A DNA stretch of 64,000 nucleotides from assembly GCA_020250125.1 (NCBI GenBank), contig JADCEL010000061.1, positions 32,325 to 96,324 on the forward strand. Reading direction: 5' to 3'. Every line of letters starts with the position of its first letter. Position 1 is the first letter of the stretch. The translations under genes and the position numbers were made by a program. Of the stretch, positions 25,336 to 33,484 are shown piece after piece. The stretch is from Rhodobacter sp. GTDB lineage: Bacteria; Pseudomonadota; Alphaproteobacteria; Rhodobacterales; Rhodobacteraceae. The notes beneath the pieces were generated by a model. The model did not search any database. It was not told the DNA's origin and worked only from the letters and a program-made list of their open reading frames with translations.

Positions 25336-25785
25336 TTGCCAACCCATCACGAGACAAAGGCGCTGCCCTACAGCGCGCAGCAGATGTATGATCTGGTGGC
25401 GGATGTCGCCCGCTATCCCGAATTTCTGCCCTGGAATTCTGCCGCCCGCATCACCGCCCGCCGCCCCGTGCCGGAGGGCGAGGTGATGGAGGCGGACCTG
25501 GTGATTTCCTTCAAAGTGTTCCGCGAGACATTCACAAGCCGCGTCACGCTGTGGCCGGACAGGAAGAGGATCGATACCGAATATCTGGACGGCCCCTTCC
25601 GCAGGATGAAATCGTTCTGGACCTTCCGCGACCGGCCCGAAGGCGGCTGCGAGGTGGAGTTTTTTGTTGATTTCGAGTTTCGCAACGCGATCCTGCAGGG
25701 GATCATCGGCGTGGTGTTCAACGACGCGATGCAGCGCGTTGTCCGCGCGTTCGAGCGGCGCGCGGCGGCGCTTTACGGCGGCTGA
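25336..25785 (+). CDS. Coq10/RatA-like SRPBCC protein
   Basis: This 149-residue START-like domain protein opens PTHHETKALPYSAQQMYDLV and has VARYPEFLPW and FWTFRDRPEGGCEVEFFVDF, the pattern of the Coq10/RatA family. Homologues bind ubiquinone to support respiration (Coq10/COQ10) or were described as the toxin RatA in Escherichia coli; for an alphaproteobacterium the quinone role is more plausible. Translation appears to begin at TTG 25336, with a strong GGAGGG site 5 bases upstream; no ATG gives the conserved N-terminus. No antitoxin-like partner gene is present. Confidence 0.87.
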   Translation: MPTHHETKALPYSAQQMYDLVADVARYPEFLPWNSAARITARRPVPEGEVMEADLVISFKVFRETFTSRVTLWPDRKRIDTEYLDGPFRRMKSFWTFRDRPEGGCEVEFFVDFEFRNAILQGIIGVVFNDAMQRVVRAFERRAAALYGG

Positions 25786-25790
25786 GCGGA

Positions 25791-26855
25791 TCAGAACTGA
25801 AGACTGAGAACGTTCAGATCGAGGCTGAACGTGACACCTTCAAACAGATCGATGCTGGACTGGCGGTTTTCCACCGAAAAGGTGGCGCTGAGGTTCGGGT
25901 TGATCTGGCCGGTCAGATCAAGGGTTATGACGTTATCGTTCCGGTCCTTTCCAAAAAACACATCCCCGCCTTCGCGTTCATAGGACAGGCCGATATTGGT
26001 TCCGACCCCAAGCACAAGCTGCCCGTAAGACAGATAGCCGCCGTACAGCAGGGTGTTTTCACCCTTGATCTCTTCGCCCAGGGCGACGCGCGCTGTTATG
26101 ACACCGCGCCCGTCAAAGTAGCGCTCGACGCCGGCCGAAAGGGATGTCTTCTGGTAATTCTGCTGGAATTCGCGGCTGATCAAGGCATTGGCCAGCCCGG
26201 TTCCGTTTCGCGCCGGGAAAAGCCGGGCAAAGTTCGCGCTGATATAAGTGCTGTCGGCCTCGCTCAGATCGGTCTTTTCATAGGATGCGCCGCCGCAAAG
26301 GTCCAGAAAGCGCCACTCTTGCAGGTAAGACCGGAAACAGGCCTGACCGTTCGCCTTGGTTCTGCTGATGTCATGGTCCGGGGAATAGACAACTTCGACA
26401 TTTCCGGCAACCGACAGGGTCTGCCCGGTGCCGATGCTCCACCCGATGGATCGCGAAAACGCGCCGCCGACAACGGGGCCCGCAACGGCGCGGTATTCGG
26501 GATCGATCTTGAAGACAAGCCCGCCGATGGTGAAGGTTTCCCCGGCAAGCCCGCCATTGATATTGGGGCTGTAGGTCAGAACCGGCTGAACGCTTGTGAC
26601 GTTCCAGGCGCGCTGTAGGCCCTGGCCTGTCTGGTGCAGAAAGCCAAAGCCCTGTGCCAGGGCGACCACCGCGCCTTCGGTTCCGGGCACCGCCCGTTGA
26701 ATCAGGGTATAGAACACCAGCCGCGGCGAAACGGAAAAGAACGATCCCTGCCAGTCCCGTGCAAAATTGCCCGCCGTCTGGGCAAGCGACAGCCCCGCCG
26801 AACAGAAGACAACAAAGATGGCGCAAAAAAGCCGGACAAGGTGCATGATCTTCAT
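25791..26855 (-). CDS. Slam-like outer-membrane beta-barrel (DUF560, type XI secretion), reduced N-terminal domain
   Basis: This 354-residue protein has a signal peptide (cleavage near residue 25, after GLSLA). Residues 42-84 are mostly helical-looking and replace the TPR region of classical Slam proteins. From about residue 88 alternating beta strands run to a C-terminal phenylalanine (LSLQF). The motif TYSPNINGG (94-102), then FTIGGLVFKIDPEYRAVAG (108-126), closely recalls the start of DUF560/Slam barrels. Slam translocators display lipoproteins on the cell surface, and the gene 17 bases upstream encodes a TbpB-like lipoprotein, a plausible cargo. Codon use is less GC-rich than neighbours, hinting at acquisition. 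An unrelated outer-membrane barrel is the alternative. Confidence 0.6.
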   Translation of the reverse strand: MKIMHLVRLFCAIFVVFCSAGLSLAQTAGNFARDWQGSFFSVSPRLVFYTLIQRAVPGTEGAVVALAQGFGFLHQTGQGLQRAWNVTSVQPVLTYSPNINGGLAGETFTIGGLVFKIDPEYRAVAGPVVGGAFSRSIGWSIGTGQTLSVAGNVEVVYSPDHDISRTKANGQACFRSYLQEWRFLDLCGGASYEKTDLSEADSTYISANFARLFPARNGTGLANALISREFQQNYQKTSLSAGVERYFDGRGVITARVALGEEIKGENTLLYGGYLSYGQLVLGVGTNIGLSYEREGGDVFFGKDRNDNVITLDLTGQINPNLSATFSVENRQSSIDLFEGVTFSLDLNVLSLQF

Positions 26856-26872
26856 GCTGTCCGTGATCGGCT

Positions 26873-27529
26873 TCAGGGCTGTTCTGCCGTGAACACCCCG
26901 ACTATTGGGCTACCCTTACCGGTGAACCCATCGTTAAAGCCAACAGAGCCAAGTATCATATCGCCCCTTGCCCCAAGGAACTGACCCGCAATATTACCGG
27001 TGAAGTTTAAAGTTTCCCCCCCCACGATATTCGTCCCGCTTAGCGTGCCCCCGAACACAGCATCATTGCCAAAGTCACTCGTTCCTATTGTTCCGCCTTC
27101 TAGTTTGATATCTATTCGACGGGACCCGTTTCCTGAATCACGAAAACTGTCCAAATCGCCACTAACAGAATCGCTGGCAAAGTCAGCCACCAACCTAACC
27201 CTTGAAACGTATTCAGGGTCACTTATAATGATTTGCTCGTATTCCGGGTATTTCTTGTCGACAAGCCTTTCCGAACTGGTCACGTAAGAGGCTGCCCCCA
27301 AGTAGGTCGCGGTTCCAACATCAGGAAGCCTTGCGAATTGCGTCTTTTCAACGCCTGTTTGTTTCTGGAACAGCGATTGGCTAAGTTCATTGGTTGCCGC
27401 GAAGGACGGGATCGGCCGGATCACGAAATTGTCCTTGGACTCGCTTGATCCCGAACACCCCCCGACCAGCAGCGCCATTGCGCCCAAGGCAACCACAGTC
27501 CGACGTCTGCTATGCACAAGTTTACTCAT
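26873..27529 (-). CDS. Lipoprotein with TbpB-like C-terminal beta fold, candidate Slam cargo
   Basis: This 218-residue precursor has a lipoprotein signal peptide ending LLVGGC with Cys25 as the lipidated residue. The mature protein is rich in glycine, serine and asparagine. The C-terminal part, with GGTLSGTNIVGGETLNFTGN followed by IAGQFLGARGDM and ending SPIVGVFTAEQP, resembles the small eight-stranded barrel of transferrin-binding-protein-like lipoproteins, many of which are surface-exposed. Start ATG 27529 is preferred over the longer frame because it gives a compact signal peptide. It leads an operon with the Slam-like barrel. Base composition is clearly lower in GC than the flanking genes. 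The ligand is unknown. Confidence 0.6.
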   Translation of the reverse strand: MSKLVHSRRRTVVALGAMALLVGGCSGSSESKDNFVIRPIPSFAATNELSQSLFQKQTGVEKTQFARLPDVGTATYLGAASYVTSSERLVDKKYPEYEQIIISDPEYVSRVRLVADFASDSVSGDLDSFRDSGNGSRRIDIKLEGGTIGTSDFGNDAVFGGTLSGTNIVGGETLNFTGNIAGQFLGARGDMILGSVGFNDGFTGKGSPIVGVFTAEQP

Positions 27530-27726
27530 GGGCCGCACACTCCTGATCCCTACCAACAACATCGTCACCTGCGGACAGATCGCAAGGTGCCGCAGCCTTC
27601 AACACACCCAAAGCAATAGTCACGAATTCAGCACGCGCAAGCAAAACCTTTGTGTTTCGTTCACAGATGCGCCGGTCGATCACCCGCGCGTGTTGACAGG
27701 ACGCTGTCTGCGCGACATGGCGCAGA

Positions 27727-28212
27727 TCACGCCGGGTCGGCCCCGCGCAGAGCGCGCTGCAACATCTCAAGCGCATGGTCCACCGTTGCCCGGCGCACCT
27801 CTGCGCGTCCCAGCGGGCCAAAGTCCACCGTTTCGGTCCGCGTTTCCGCGCCGGTTGCGGCAAGACCAAAGCACACCCGGCCTTCCGGCTTGTGGTCTGA
27901 CCCGCCGGGGCCGGCGATGCCGGTGACCGACACCGCAAGGTCTGCGGCAGACCGCGCAAGGGCGCCTTCGGCCATGTCCCGCGCCACCTCTTCAGACACC
28001 GCGCCAAACCGGCGCAGCCTGGCTGCGGGCACCCCCAGCATGTCGGACTTGGCCGCGTTGGAATAGGTGACAAACCCCCGGTCGAAAATGTCGGACGATC
28101 CGGCAACACCGGTGATGGCCCCGGCGATCAGCCCGCCGGTGCAGCTTTCGGCGGTGGCGATTTTCGCGCCCCTGCGGCGCGCCAGGGCCAAAAGCGCCTC
28201 GGCCCCGGTCAC
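27727..28212 (-). CDS. CinA C-terminal family protein, nicotinamide-nucleotide amidase type
   Basis: This 161-residue protein is a stand-alone CinA C-terminal domain (PncC-like), which deamidates NMN to nicotinate mononucleotide in the pyridine nucleotide cycle. It carries [20 protein letters not shown] with the catalytic serine, the [20 protein letters not shown] motif, and a normal family length. The N-terminal molybdopterin-binding domain of full CinA is absent, as usual in this group. The GTG start at 28212 overlaps the pgpA stop as ATGTGA, so it is translationally coupled at the end of ispDF-pgpA. Confidence 0.9.
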   Translation of the reverse strand: MTGAEALLALARRRGAKIATAESCTGGLIAGAITGVAGSSDIFDRGFVTYSNAAKSDMLGVPAARLRRFGAVSEEVARDMAEGALARSAADLAVSVTGIAGPGGSDHKPEGRVCFGLAATGAETRTETVDFGPLGRAEVRRATVDHALEMLQRALRGADPA

Positions 28213-28697
28213 ATCAGCACCCCGTGGGCAATTCCGGCGGCGGCCAGCGTGGCGATCCCCGCAAACAGCCCCGCCCACAGATCATCCAGCATGACACCCT
28301 GCCAGCCGGGCTTTGCATCCGCGCGCCCGACCAGCCAGGGCTTCCAGATGTCGAACAGGCGGAAGAACAGAAATGCGGCAACCGGCGCGGGCCAGGGCAG
28401 CCAGCCTTCGAACCCGCGCGCCCAGAAAGCGGCGGCGGGAAACAGCAGCGTCAGCCATTGGCCCGCCACTTCGTCGATGACAATCTCGGACGGATCGGCA
28501 TCGGGGGTTGCCGCCAGTTCGCGGCTGACGGCCCAGAACCCCAGGGCGGTGACGGCGGCAGTGGCCAGCACCAGAACCGGAAAACCCAGATAACGCAAGA
28601 TCACCAGGCCCAGTGCGATGGCCAGGGCTGATCCCCAGGTGCCCGGCGCCGGGCGCAGCAGGCCCGTGCCGAAGACGATGCAGATCAGCCGCATCAT
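28209..28697 (-). CDS. pgpA: Phosphatidylglycerophosphatase A
   Basis: This 162-residue inner-membrane enzyme dephosphorylates phosphatidylglycerol phosphate. Family features are present: [20 protein letters not shown] at the N-terminus, [16 protein letters not shown] with the acidic DE pair, [11 protein letters not shown], and [18 protein letters not shown] with metal-binding aspartates. Three to four membrane spans are evident. Its ATG overlaps the ispDF stop and its own stop overlaps the cinA start, so the three genes form one tight minus-strand operon. Confidence 0.93.
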   Translation of the reverse strand: MMRLICIVFGTGLLRPAPGTWGSALAIALGLVILRYLGFPVLVLATAAVTALGFWAVSRELAATPDADPSEIVIDEVAGQWLTLLFPAAAFWARGFEGWLPWPAPVAAFLFFRLFDIWKPWLVGRADAKPGWQGVMLDDLWAGLFAGIATLAAAGIAHGVLM

Positions 28698-29818
28698 GCC
28701 GCCACCAGCGTGGCCGTGGCCAGGGCTGCGATCCCCTCTTCACGGCCGGTGAATCCCAGCCGCTCTGACGTGGTGGCCTTGACGCTGATCCTGTCGGGGG
28801 CAAGTCCCAGAATCGCCGCCAGCGCCTCGCGCATCGCCGCCGCATGGGGGCCGATCTTCGGCGCCTCGCAGATCAGGGTGACATCGGCATGCGATATGGC
28901 AAAGCCGCGCGCGGCGGCGCGGGCGGCGGCGTGGCGCAGGAAGACATCGCTTTGCGCCCCCTTCCACTGCGGGTCGGACGGCGGAAAATGCTGCCCGATA
29001 TCGCCCTCTGCCAGGGCACCGTAAATGGCATCGGTCAGGGCATGCATGCCGACATCCGCATCCGAATGCCCCACCAGCCCCTTGCCATGCGGCACCCTTG
29101 TTCCGCACAGCCAGACATGATCGCCCGGCCCGAAGGCATGCACGTCAAAGCCGTTGCCCACCCGTATGTCCATGCCGCGTTCCTTCAGGATACGCTCGGC
29201 CCTTGCGAAATCGGCGGCAAAGGTCAGCTTCAGGTTATCCTCGTCGCCCTCGACGATCGCCACGTCAAGACCTGCCGCGCGGGCGACTTCCACATCGTCG
29301 GCGGCACCGCCCGGATGGGCGCGGTGGGCGGCCAGGATGGCGTCACAGTGAAAGGCCTGCGGCGTCTGCGCCCGCCACAGCCCGGTCCGGTCCTGCGTGC
29401 CGACAACGTGCAGGTCACGCCCGCGCCACAGGGCGTCGGTGACCGGCACCGCAGGGGCAGCCGCAACCGACCGGTCAAGGGCCCCGATCAGCCGCGCGAT
29501 CAGCGCGCGCGACACCAGCGGACGCGCCCCGTCATGGATCAGCACGCGGGTGACGCCGGTTCCCGGCAGATGTTCCAGCGCGTTGCGCACCGAGGCATCG
29601 CGCGTCGCGCCGCCTTCGACCAGCCGCACGCCCAAGGATGCCGCAAAGGCCCTGTCATCGGGGTGAATCACCAGGATCACCAGGTCTGCGATGCCGGCGA
29701 AGGCCAGGATGCTGTGCGCGACCACGGGTTTGCCTGCCAGCTGCTGCCACTGCTTTGGAACCGCGCCGCCCGCCCGCGTGCCGCGCCCGGCCGCAACGAT
29801 GATGGCCGCGACTGTCAT
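28694..29818 (-). CDS. ispDF: Bifunctional MEP-pathway enzyme IspD/IspF
   Basis: This 374-residue fusion catalyses two non-consecutive steps of isoprenoid precursor synthesis: CDP-ME formation and cyclisation to MEcPP. The IspD half (residues 1-225) has [20 protein letters not shown], the nucleotide-binding P-loop-like segment, and [16 protein letters not shown]. The IspF half starts [20 protein letters not shown] with the metal-binding Asp and His, and has [20 protein letters not shown]. Fused IspDF is typical of many alphaproteobacteria. No ispE gene (the step between) is nearby. It heads the operon with pgpA and cinA and is divergent from dusB. Confidence 0.96.
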   Translation of the reverse strand: MTVAAIIVAAGRGTRAGGAVPKQWQQLAGKPVVAHSILAFAGIADLVILVIHPDDRAFAASLGVRLVEGGATRDASVRNALEHLPGTGVTRVLIHDGARPLVSRALIARLIGALDRSVAAAPAVPVTDALWRGRDLHVVGTQDRTGLWRAQTPQAFHCDAILAAHRAHPGGAADDVEVARAAGLDVAIVEGDEDNLKLTFAADFARAERILKERGMDIRVGNGFDVHAFGPGDHVWLCGTRVPHGKGLVGHSDADVGMHALTDAIYGALAEGDIGQHFPPSDPQWKGAQSDVFLRHAAARAAARGFAISHADVTLICEAPKIGPHAAAMREALAAILGLAPDRISVKATTSERLGFTGREEGIAALATATLVAA

Positions 29819-30002
29819 GGTGCCTCCGTCTTGCCGTGGTCTGTTCTACGGGAACAGCGAAAGCCTGACAATGCAGCGTTGGGTCCGGGCGGATTGCCCA
29901 AAAAACAGGCATATGCGCCCGACCTGCCCATCGGGCCTGCGCTTTTGTTGTATTTGCGGGCGGCGCGGGGTAGCTCAACGGCATCGCACAAGGATTAAGC
30001 AT

Positions 30003-30995
30003 TTGTCCATTCTGCTGGCATCCGGGACTGCGGGGGTTTTCATTGACCCCCCGGTGCTGCTGGCCCCGCTGGCCGGGATCACCGATCTGCCGTTCCGCAG
30101 GCTGGTCGCCTCTTTCGGGGCCGGTCTGGTGGTCAGCGAGATGGTGGCCAGCCAGGAGGTGGTCCAGGCCCGCCCGCTGGCGCGCGCCCGGGCCGGGCTT
30201 GGCTTTGATCAGGCGGCAACCTCGGTGCAGATTGCCGGGCGCGACCCCTATTGGATGGCAGAGGCCGCGAAATACCTGCAAGGGCAGGGGGCGCGGGTGA
30301 TCGACATCAACATGGGCTGCCCGGCAAAGAAGGTGACGAACGGCTATGCCGGATCGGCGCTGATGAAGGACCTGGACCATGCGCTGACCCTGATCGATGC
30401 CGTGGTCGGCGCGGTTTCGGTGCCCGTCACCCTGAAGACCCGGCTTGGCTGGGATGACGGGCGACGGAACGCGCCCCTTCTGGCACAACGCGCGGAAGCT
30501 TCCGGCATCAGGATGGTGACGATCCACGGGCGGACGCGCTGCCAGTTCTATGGCGGTGCCGCCGACTGGGCGGCGATCCGGGCCGTGACCGGGGCGGTGC
30601 AAATCCCCGTCATCGCCAATGGCGACATCACCGATGCGCCCGGTGCCGCGCGGGCGCTGGCGCTTTCCGGCGCGGCGGGCGTCATGATCGGGCGCGGCGC
30701 GCAGGGGGCACCCTGGCGTCTGGCACAAGTATCAGCCGCTCTGTTCGGCACGCCGGCACCGGTGGTACCAAAGGGCGATGCGCTGGCCGATCTGGTGATC
30801 GGCCACTATCAGGCGATGCTGGCCTTTTACGGCCAGGAACTGGGCGTCAAGGTCGCCCGCAAGCATCTGGGCTGGTACCTGCAGGAGGCGGGCCTGACGG
30901 CCCTGCGCGGCCCGGTCCTGACGGCGGACAGCCCGGCGCAGGTGATCCGCGCCCTGCGTGCCGCCTTCGGCGAACAGGATCGGGCGGCGGCATGA
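30003..30995 (+). CDS. dusB: tRNA-dihydrouridine synthase (NifR3-type)
   Basis: This 330-residue flavoenzyme reduces uridines in tRNA D-loops. It has VLLAPLAGITDLPFRRL, SVQIAGRDPYWMAEAA, the active-site NMGCPAKKVTNGYAGSALM with the catalytic cysteine, and the FMN-binding IANGDI and VMIGRGAQGAPW. Translation appears to start at TTG 30003 (MSILLASGT), with AAGGA 9 bases upstream; no ATG fits. It overlaps ntrB by ATGA. The nifR3-ntrB-ntrC order is the arrangement known from Rhodobacter capsulatus, whose dus gene was first named nifR3. Confidence 0.93.
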   Translation: MSILLASGTAGVFIDPPVLLAPLAGITDLPFRRLVASFGAGLVVSEMVASQEVVQARPLARARAGLGFDQAATSVQIAGRDPYWMAEAAKYLQGQGARVIDINMGCPAKKVTNGYAGSALMKDLDHALTLIDAVVGAVSVPVTLKTRLGWDDGRRNAPLLAQRAEASGIRMVTIHGRTRCQFYGGAADWAAIRAVTGAVQIPVIANGDITDAPGAARALALSGAAGVMIGRGAQGAPWRLAQVSAALFGTPAPVVPKGDALADLVIGHYQAMLAFYGQELGVKVARKHLGWYLQEAGLTALRGPVLTADSPAQVIRALRAAFGEQDRAAA

Positions 30996-32104
30996 CAGAC
31001 GACCGGCCCCCCCATCCTGTCCCCGGCGTCATCTGGGCCTCGTTGCCGGTTCCGGCCTTTCTGATCGACCGTGCCGGCAGGATCGCTGCGGTCAACCCGG
31101 CGGCAGAGACCTTTTTGAACGCGTCGTCCAGATCCCTGTCCGGCGTGCCCGCCTTTGACCGCTTGCACATCGATGCCCCGATGGACGAAGCCCTGGCGCG
31201 GGCACGGGCCAACCAGTCTGCACTGTTCATCAACGATGTCGATGTGACGACGGGCGAACGCCCGCCGGTGCAGTGCAACATCCAGATCGCCCCGATGCAC
31301 GACACCCCCGACATCGTGCTGCTGCTGATCTCTCCGCGCGAAATCGCCGACCGTCTGGGGCGGTCGATGAACGTGACCACGGCCGCCAGATCGGCCATCG
31401 GCATGGCCGAAATGCTGGCCCATGAAATCAAGAATCCGCTGGCCGGGATTGCCGGGGCGGCACAGCTTTTGTCGATGGGGCTTGGGGCCGCTGACCGCGA
31501 ACTGACCGATCTGATCGTAGAGGAAACGCGCCGGATCGTGAAGCTGCTGGAACAGGTGGAACAGTTCGGCAACCTGCGCCCGCCCGACCGCCGCCCGGTC
31601 AACATCCATGATGCGCTGGACCGCGCCCGCAAATCGGCCGTCGTCGGTTTTGCCGCCAACATGACCATCGTCGAGGATTACGATCCATCGCTTCCCGCCA
31701 CCTTTGCCGATCCGGATCAGCTGATGCAGGTCTTCCTGAACCTGATCAAGAATGCCGCCGAGGCGGCGGGGTGCCATGGCGGCACCATCCGGCTGCGCAC
31801 CTTTTACGACCTGTCGCTGCGGATAAGGCACAGCGACGGGCCCGGCAAGGCCCTGCCGTTGCAGGTTGAGGTGATCGACGACGGCCCCGGCATTCCCGCC
31901 GGGATCGCGGACGACATCTTTGACCCCTTCGTCAGCGGGCGCGAAAACGGCACCGGGCTGGGCCTTGCGCTGGTGTCGAAGATCATCGCGGACCATGGCG
32001 GCTGGATTGCCGTCGATTCGGTTCCACGGCGCACCGTATTCAGGGTATCGCTTCCCGTGGTGTCGAAGGACCAGGCCCAGGCCGCAGGACAGGAGAGCAG
32101 ATAG
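30992..32104 (+). CDS. ntrB: Nitrogen regulation sensor histidine kinase NtrB
   Basis: This 370-residue cytoplasmic kinase has an N-terminal PAS-like domain (PAFLIDRAGRIAAVNPAAET), then the phosphoacceptor helix with His144 in MLAHEIKNPLAGI and an HATPase domain with NLIKNAAEAA (N box), EVIDDGPGIPAG (G1) and ENGTGLGLALVSKI (G2). In the family NtrB phosphorylates NtrC under nitrogen limitation and is converted to a phosphatase by PII protein. It is coupled to dusB by ATGA and followed immediately by ntrC. No membrane span is seen, as expected. Confidence 0.93.
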   Translation: MTDDRPPHPVPGVIWASLPVPAFLIDRAGRIAAVNPAAETFLNASSRSLSGVPAFDRLHIDAPMDEALARARANQSALFINDVDVTTGERPPVQCNIQIAPMHDTPDIVLLLISPREIADRLGRSMNVTTAARSAIGMAEMLAHEIKNPLAGIAGAAQLLSMGLGAADRELTDLIVEETRRIVKLLEQVEQFGNLRPPDRRPVNIHDALDRARKSAVVGFAANMTIVEDYDPSLPATFADPDQLMQVFLNLIKNAAEAAGCHGGTIRLRTFYDLSLRIRHSDGPGKALPLQVEVIDDGPGIPAGIADDIFDPFVSGRENGTGLGLALVSKIIADHGGWIAVDSVPRRTVFRVSLPVVSKDQAQAAGQESR

Positions 32105-33469
32105 ATGGACGGCACAGTTCTGGTCGCGGATGATGACCGCACGATCCGCACGGTCCTGACCCAGGCCCTGACGCGCGCGGGCTGCAAGGTGCATGCCACA
32201 TCCTCGCTGATGACCCTGATGCGCTGGGTCGAAGAGGGGAAGGGCGATCTGGTCATCTCTGATGTGATCATGCCCGACGGCAACGGTCTGGAAGCCCTGC
32301 CGCGGATCGGCAGGCTGCGGCCGGGCCTGCCGGTGATCGTGATTTCGGCGCAGAACACCATCATGACCGCCATCCAGGCCGCCGAGGCAGAGGCGTATGA
32401 CTATCTGCCCAAACCCTTCGACCTTCCCGATCTGATGAAGCGGTCGGCCCGCGCGCTGGATCAAAAGCGCCGCGCCGTGGCCCGCAAGGCAGAGCCGCGC
32501 GAAGCGGCGGATGACCTGCCGCTGGTGGGGCGCACCCCGGCGATGCAGGCGCTGTACCGGCTGGTTGCGCGGGTGATGAACACCGACCTTGCGGTGCTGA
32601 TCACCGGCGAATCAGGAACCGGAAAATCGCTGATCGCGCGGGCGATCCACGATTTTTCCGACCGGCGCACCTTGCCCTTCGTCGTGGTCCAGGCCAGCGA
32701 CCTTGCCGGGGTGGACGGCCCGGTGACCCTGCTGTCGCGGGTGCGCGGCGGCAGTCTGGTGTTCGATGAGGTGGCCGATTATGACGATGACGCACAGGCG
32801 CGGATCGTGCGGATGCTGGATATTCCGGGCGACAAGGCCCCGCGCATCATGGCAACCTCTCAGGCCGATCTGTCGGCACGGATGGACGCAGGCGCGTTCC
32901 GGCAGGATCTGTTCTATCGTCTGGGCGGTGTCACGCTGCATGTGCCGGCCCTGCGCGAACGGGTGGATGACATCCCTCTTCTGGCCGACAGCTTTCTGGC
33001 GAGGGGCGAGCGCGACCTTGCCGGCCTGCGCCGCCTTGCCCCGGATGCCCGCGATCTGGTGCGCGCCTATTCCTGGCCCGGCAATGTGCGGCAACTGGAA
33101 AACACGCTGCGCCGCCTGATGGTCACCTCGGCCGAGGCCGAGATCACCCGGCCCGAGGTGGAAGCCGTGCTGGGCAACCAGCCTGCGATGGAACCGCTGA
33201 AGGGCGGCGGTGAAGGCGAAAAGCTGTCGGCCAGTGTCGCCAGACACCTGAAACGCTATTTTGATCTGCACGGCGGTGCCCTGCCGCCGGCCGGTGTCTA
33301 TCAGCGCATCCTGCGCGAGGTGGAACTGCCGCTGATCGAGATTGCCCTGGATGCAACCGCCGGCAATCAGGCGAAATGCGCCGACCTGCTGGGCATCAAC
33401 CGCAATACCCTGCGCAAGAAGATCACAGACCTTGATATTCGCGTGACTCGCCGCCGCAAGCTGATGTAA
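32105..33469 (+). CDS. ntrC: Nitrogen regulator NtrC, Rhodobacteraceae type without GAFTGA
   Basis: This 454-residue response regulator has a receiver with Asp53 ([11 protein letters not shown]), an AAA+ domain with Walker A GESGTGKS (168-175), and a C-terminal Fis-type helix-turn-helix ([20 protein letters not shown]). The region that should hold GAFTGA (about 196-219, [20 protein letters not shown]) lacks it, so it should not remodel sigma54 holoenzyme. This matches the known NtrC of Rhodobacter capsulatus, which activates sigma70 promoters. It directly follows ntrB. Targets probably include nitrogen-fixation or urea/ammonium genes elsewhere. Confidence 0.95.
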   Translation: MDGTVLVADDDRTIRTVLTQALTRAGCKVHATSSLMTLMRWVEEGKGDLVISDVIMPDGNGLEALPRIGRLRPGLPVIVISAQNTIMTAIQAAEAEAYDYLPKPFDLPDLMKRSARALDQKRRAVARKAEPREAADDLPLVGRTPAMQALYRLVARVMNTDLAVLITGESGTGKSLIARAIHDFSDRRTLPFVVVQASDLAGVDGPVTLLSRVRGGSLVFDEVADYDDDAQARIVRMLDIPGDKAPRIMATSQADLSARMDAGAFRQDLFYRLGGVTLHVPALRERVDDIPLLADSFLARGERDLAGLRRLAPDARDLVRAYSWPGNVRQLENTLRRLMVTSAEAEITRPEVEAVLGNQPAMEPLKGGGEGEKLSASVARHLKRYFDLHGGALPPAGVYQRILREVELPLIEIALDATAGNQAKCADLLGINRNTLRKKITDLDIRVTRRRKLM

Positions 33470-33484
33470 AACCGCCACAGAAAA

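Noticed and set aside
25336..25785. RatA-type toxin of a toxin-antitoxin pair
   Set aside because: No RatB-like partner is adjacent, and the protein fits the Coq10-like quinone-binding family equally well.
29961..30000. tRNA-like 5' half (GGGGTAGCTCAACGGC) before dusB
   Set aside because: It resembles acceptor and D-arm sequence, but no anticodon arm, T-arm (GGTTCGAATC-like) or matching 3' acceptor follows, and dusB coding starts at 30003.
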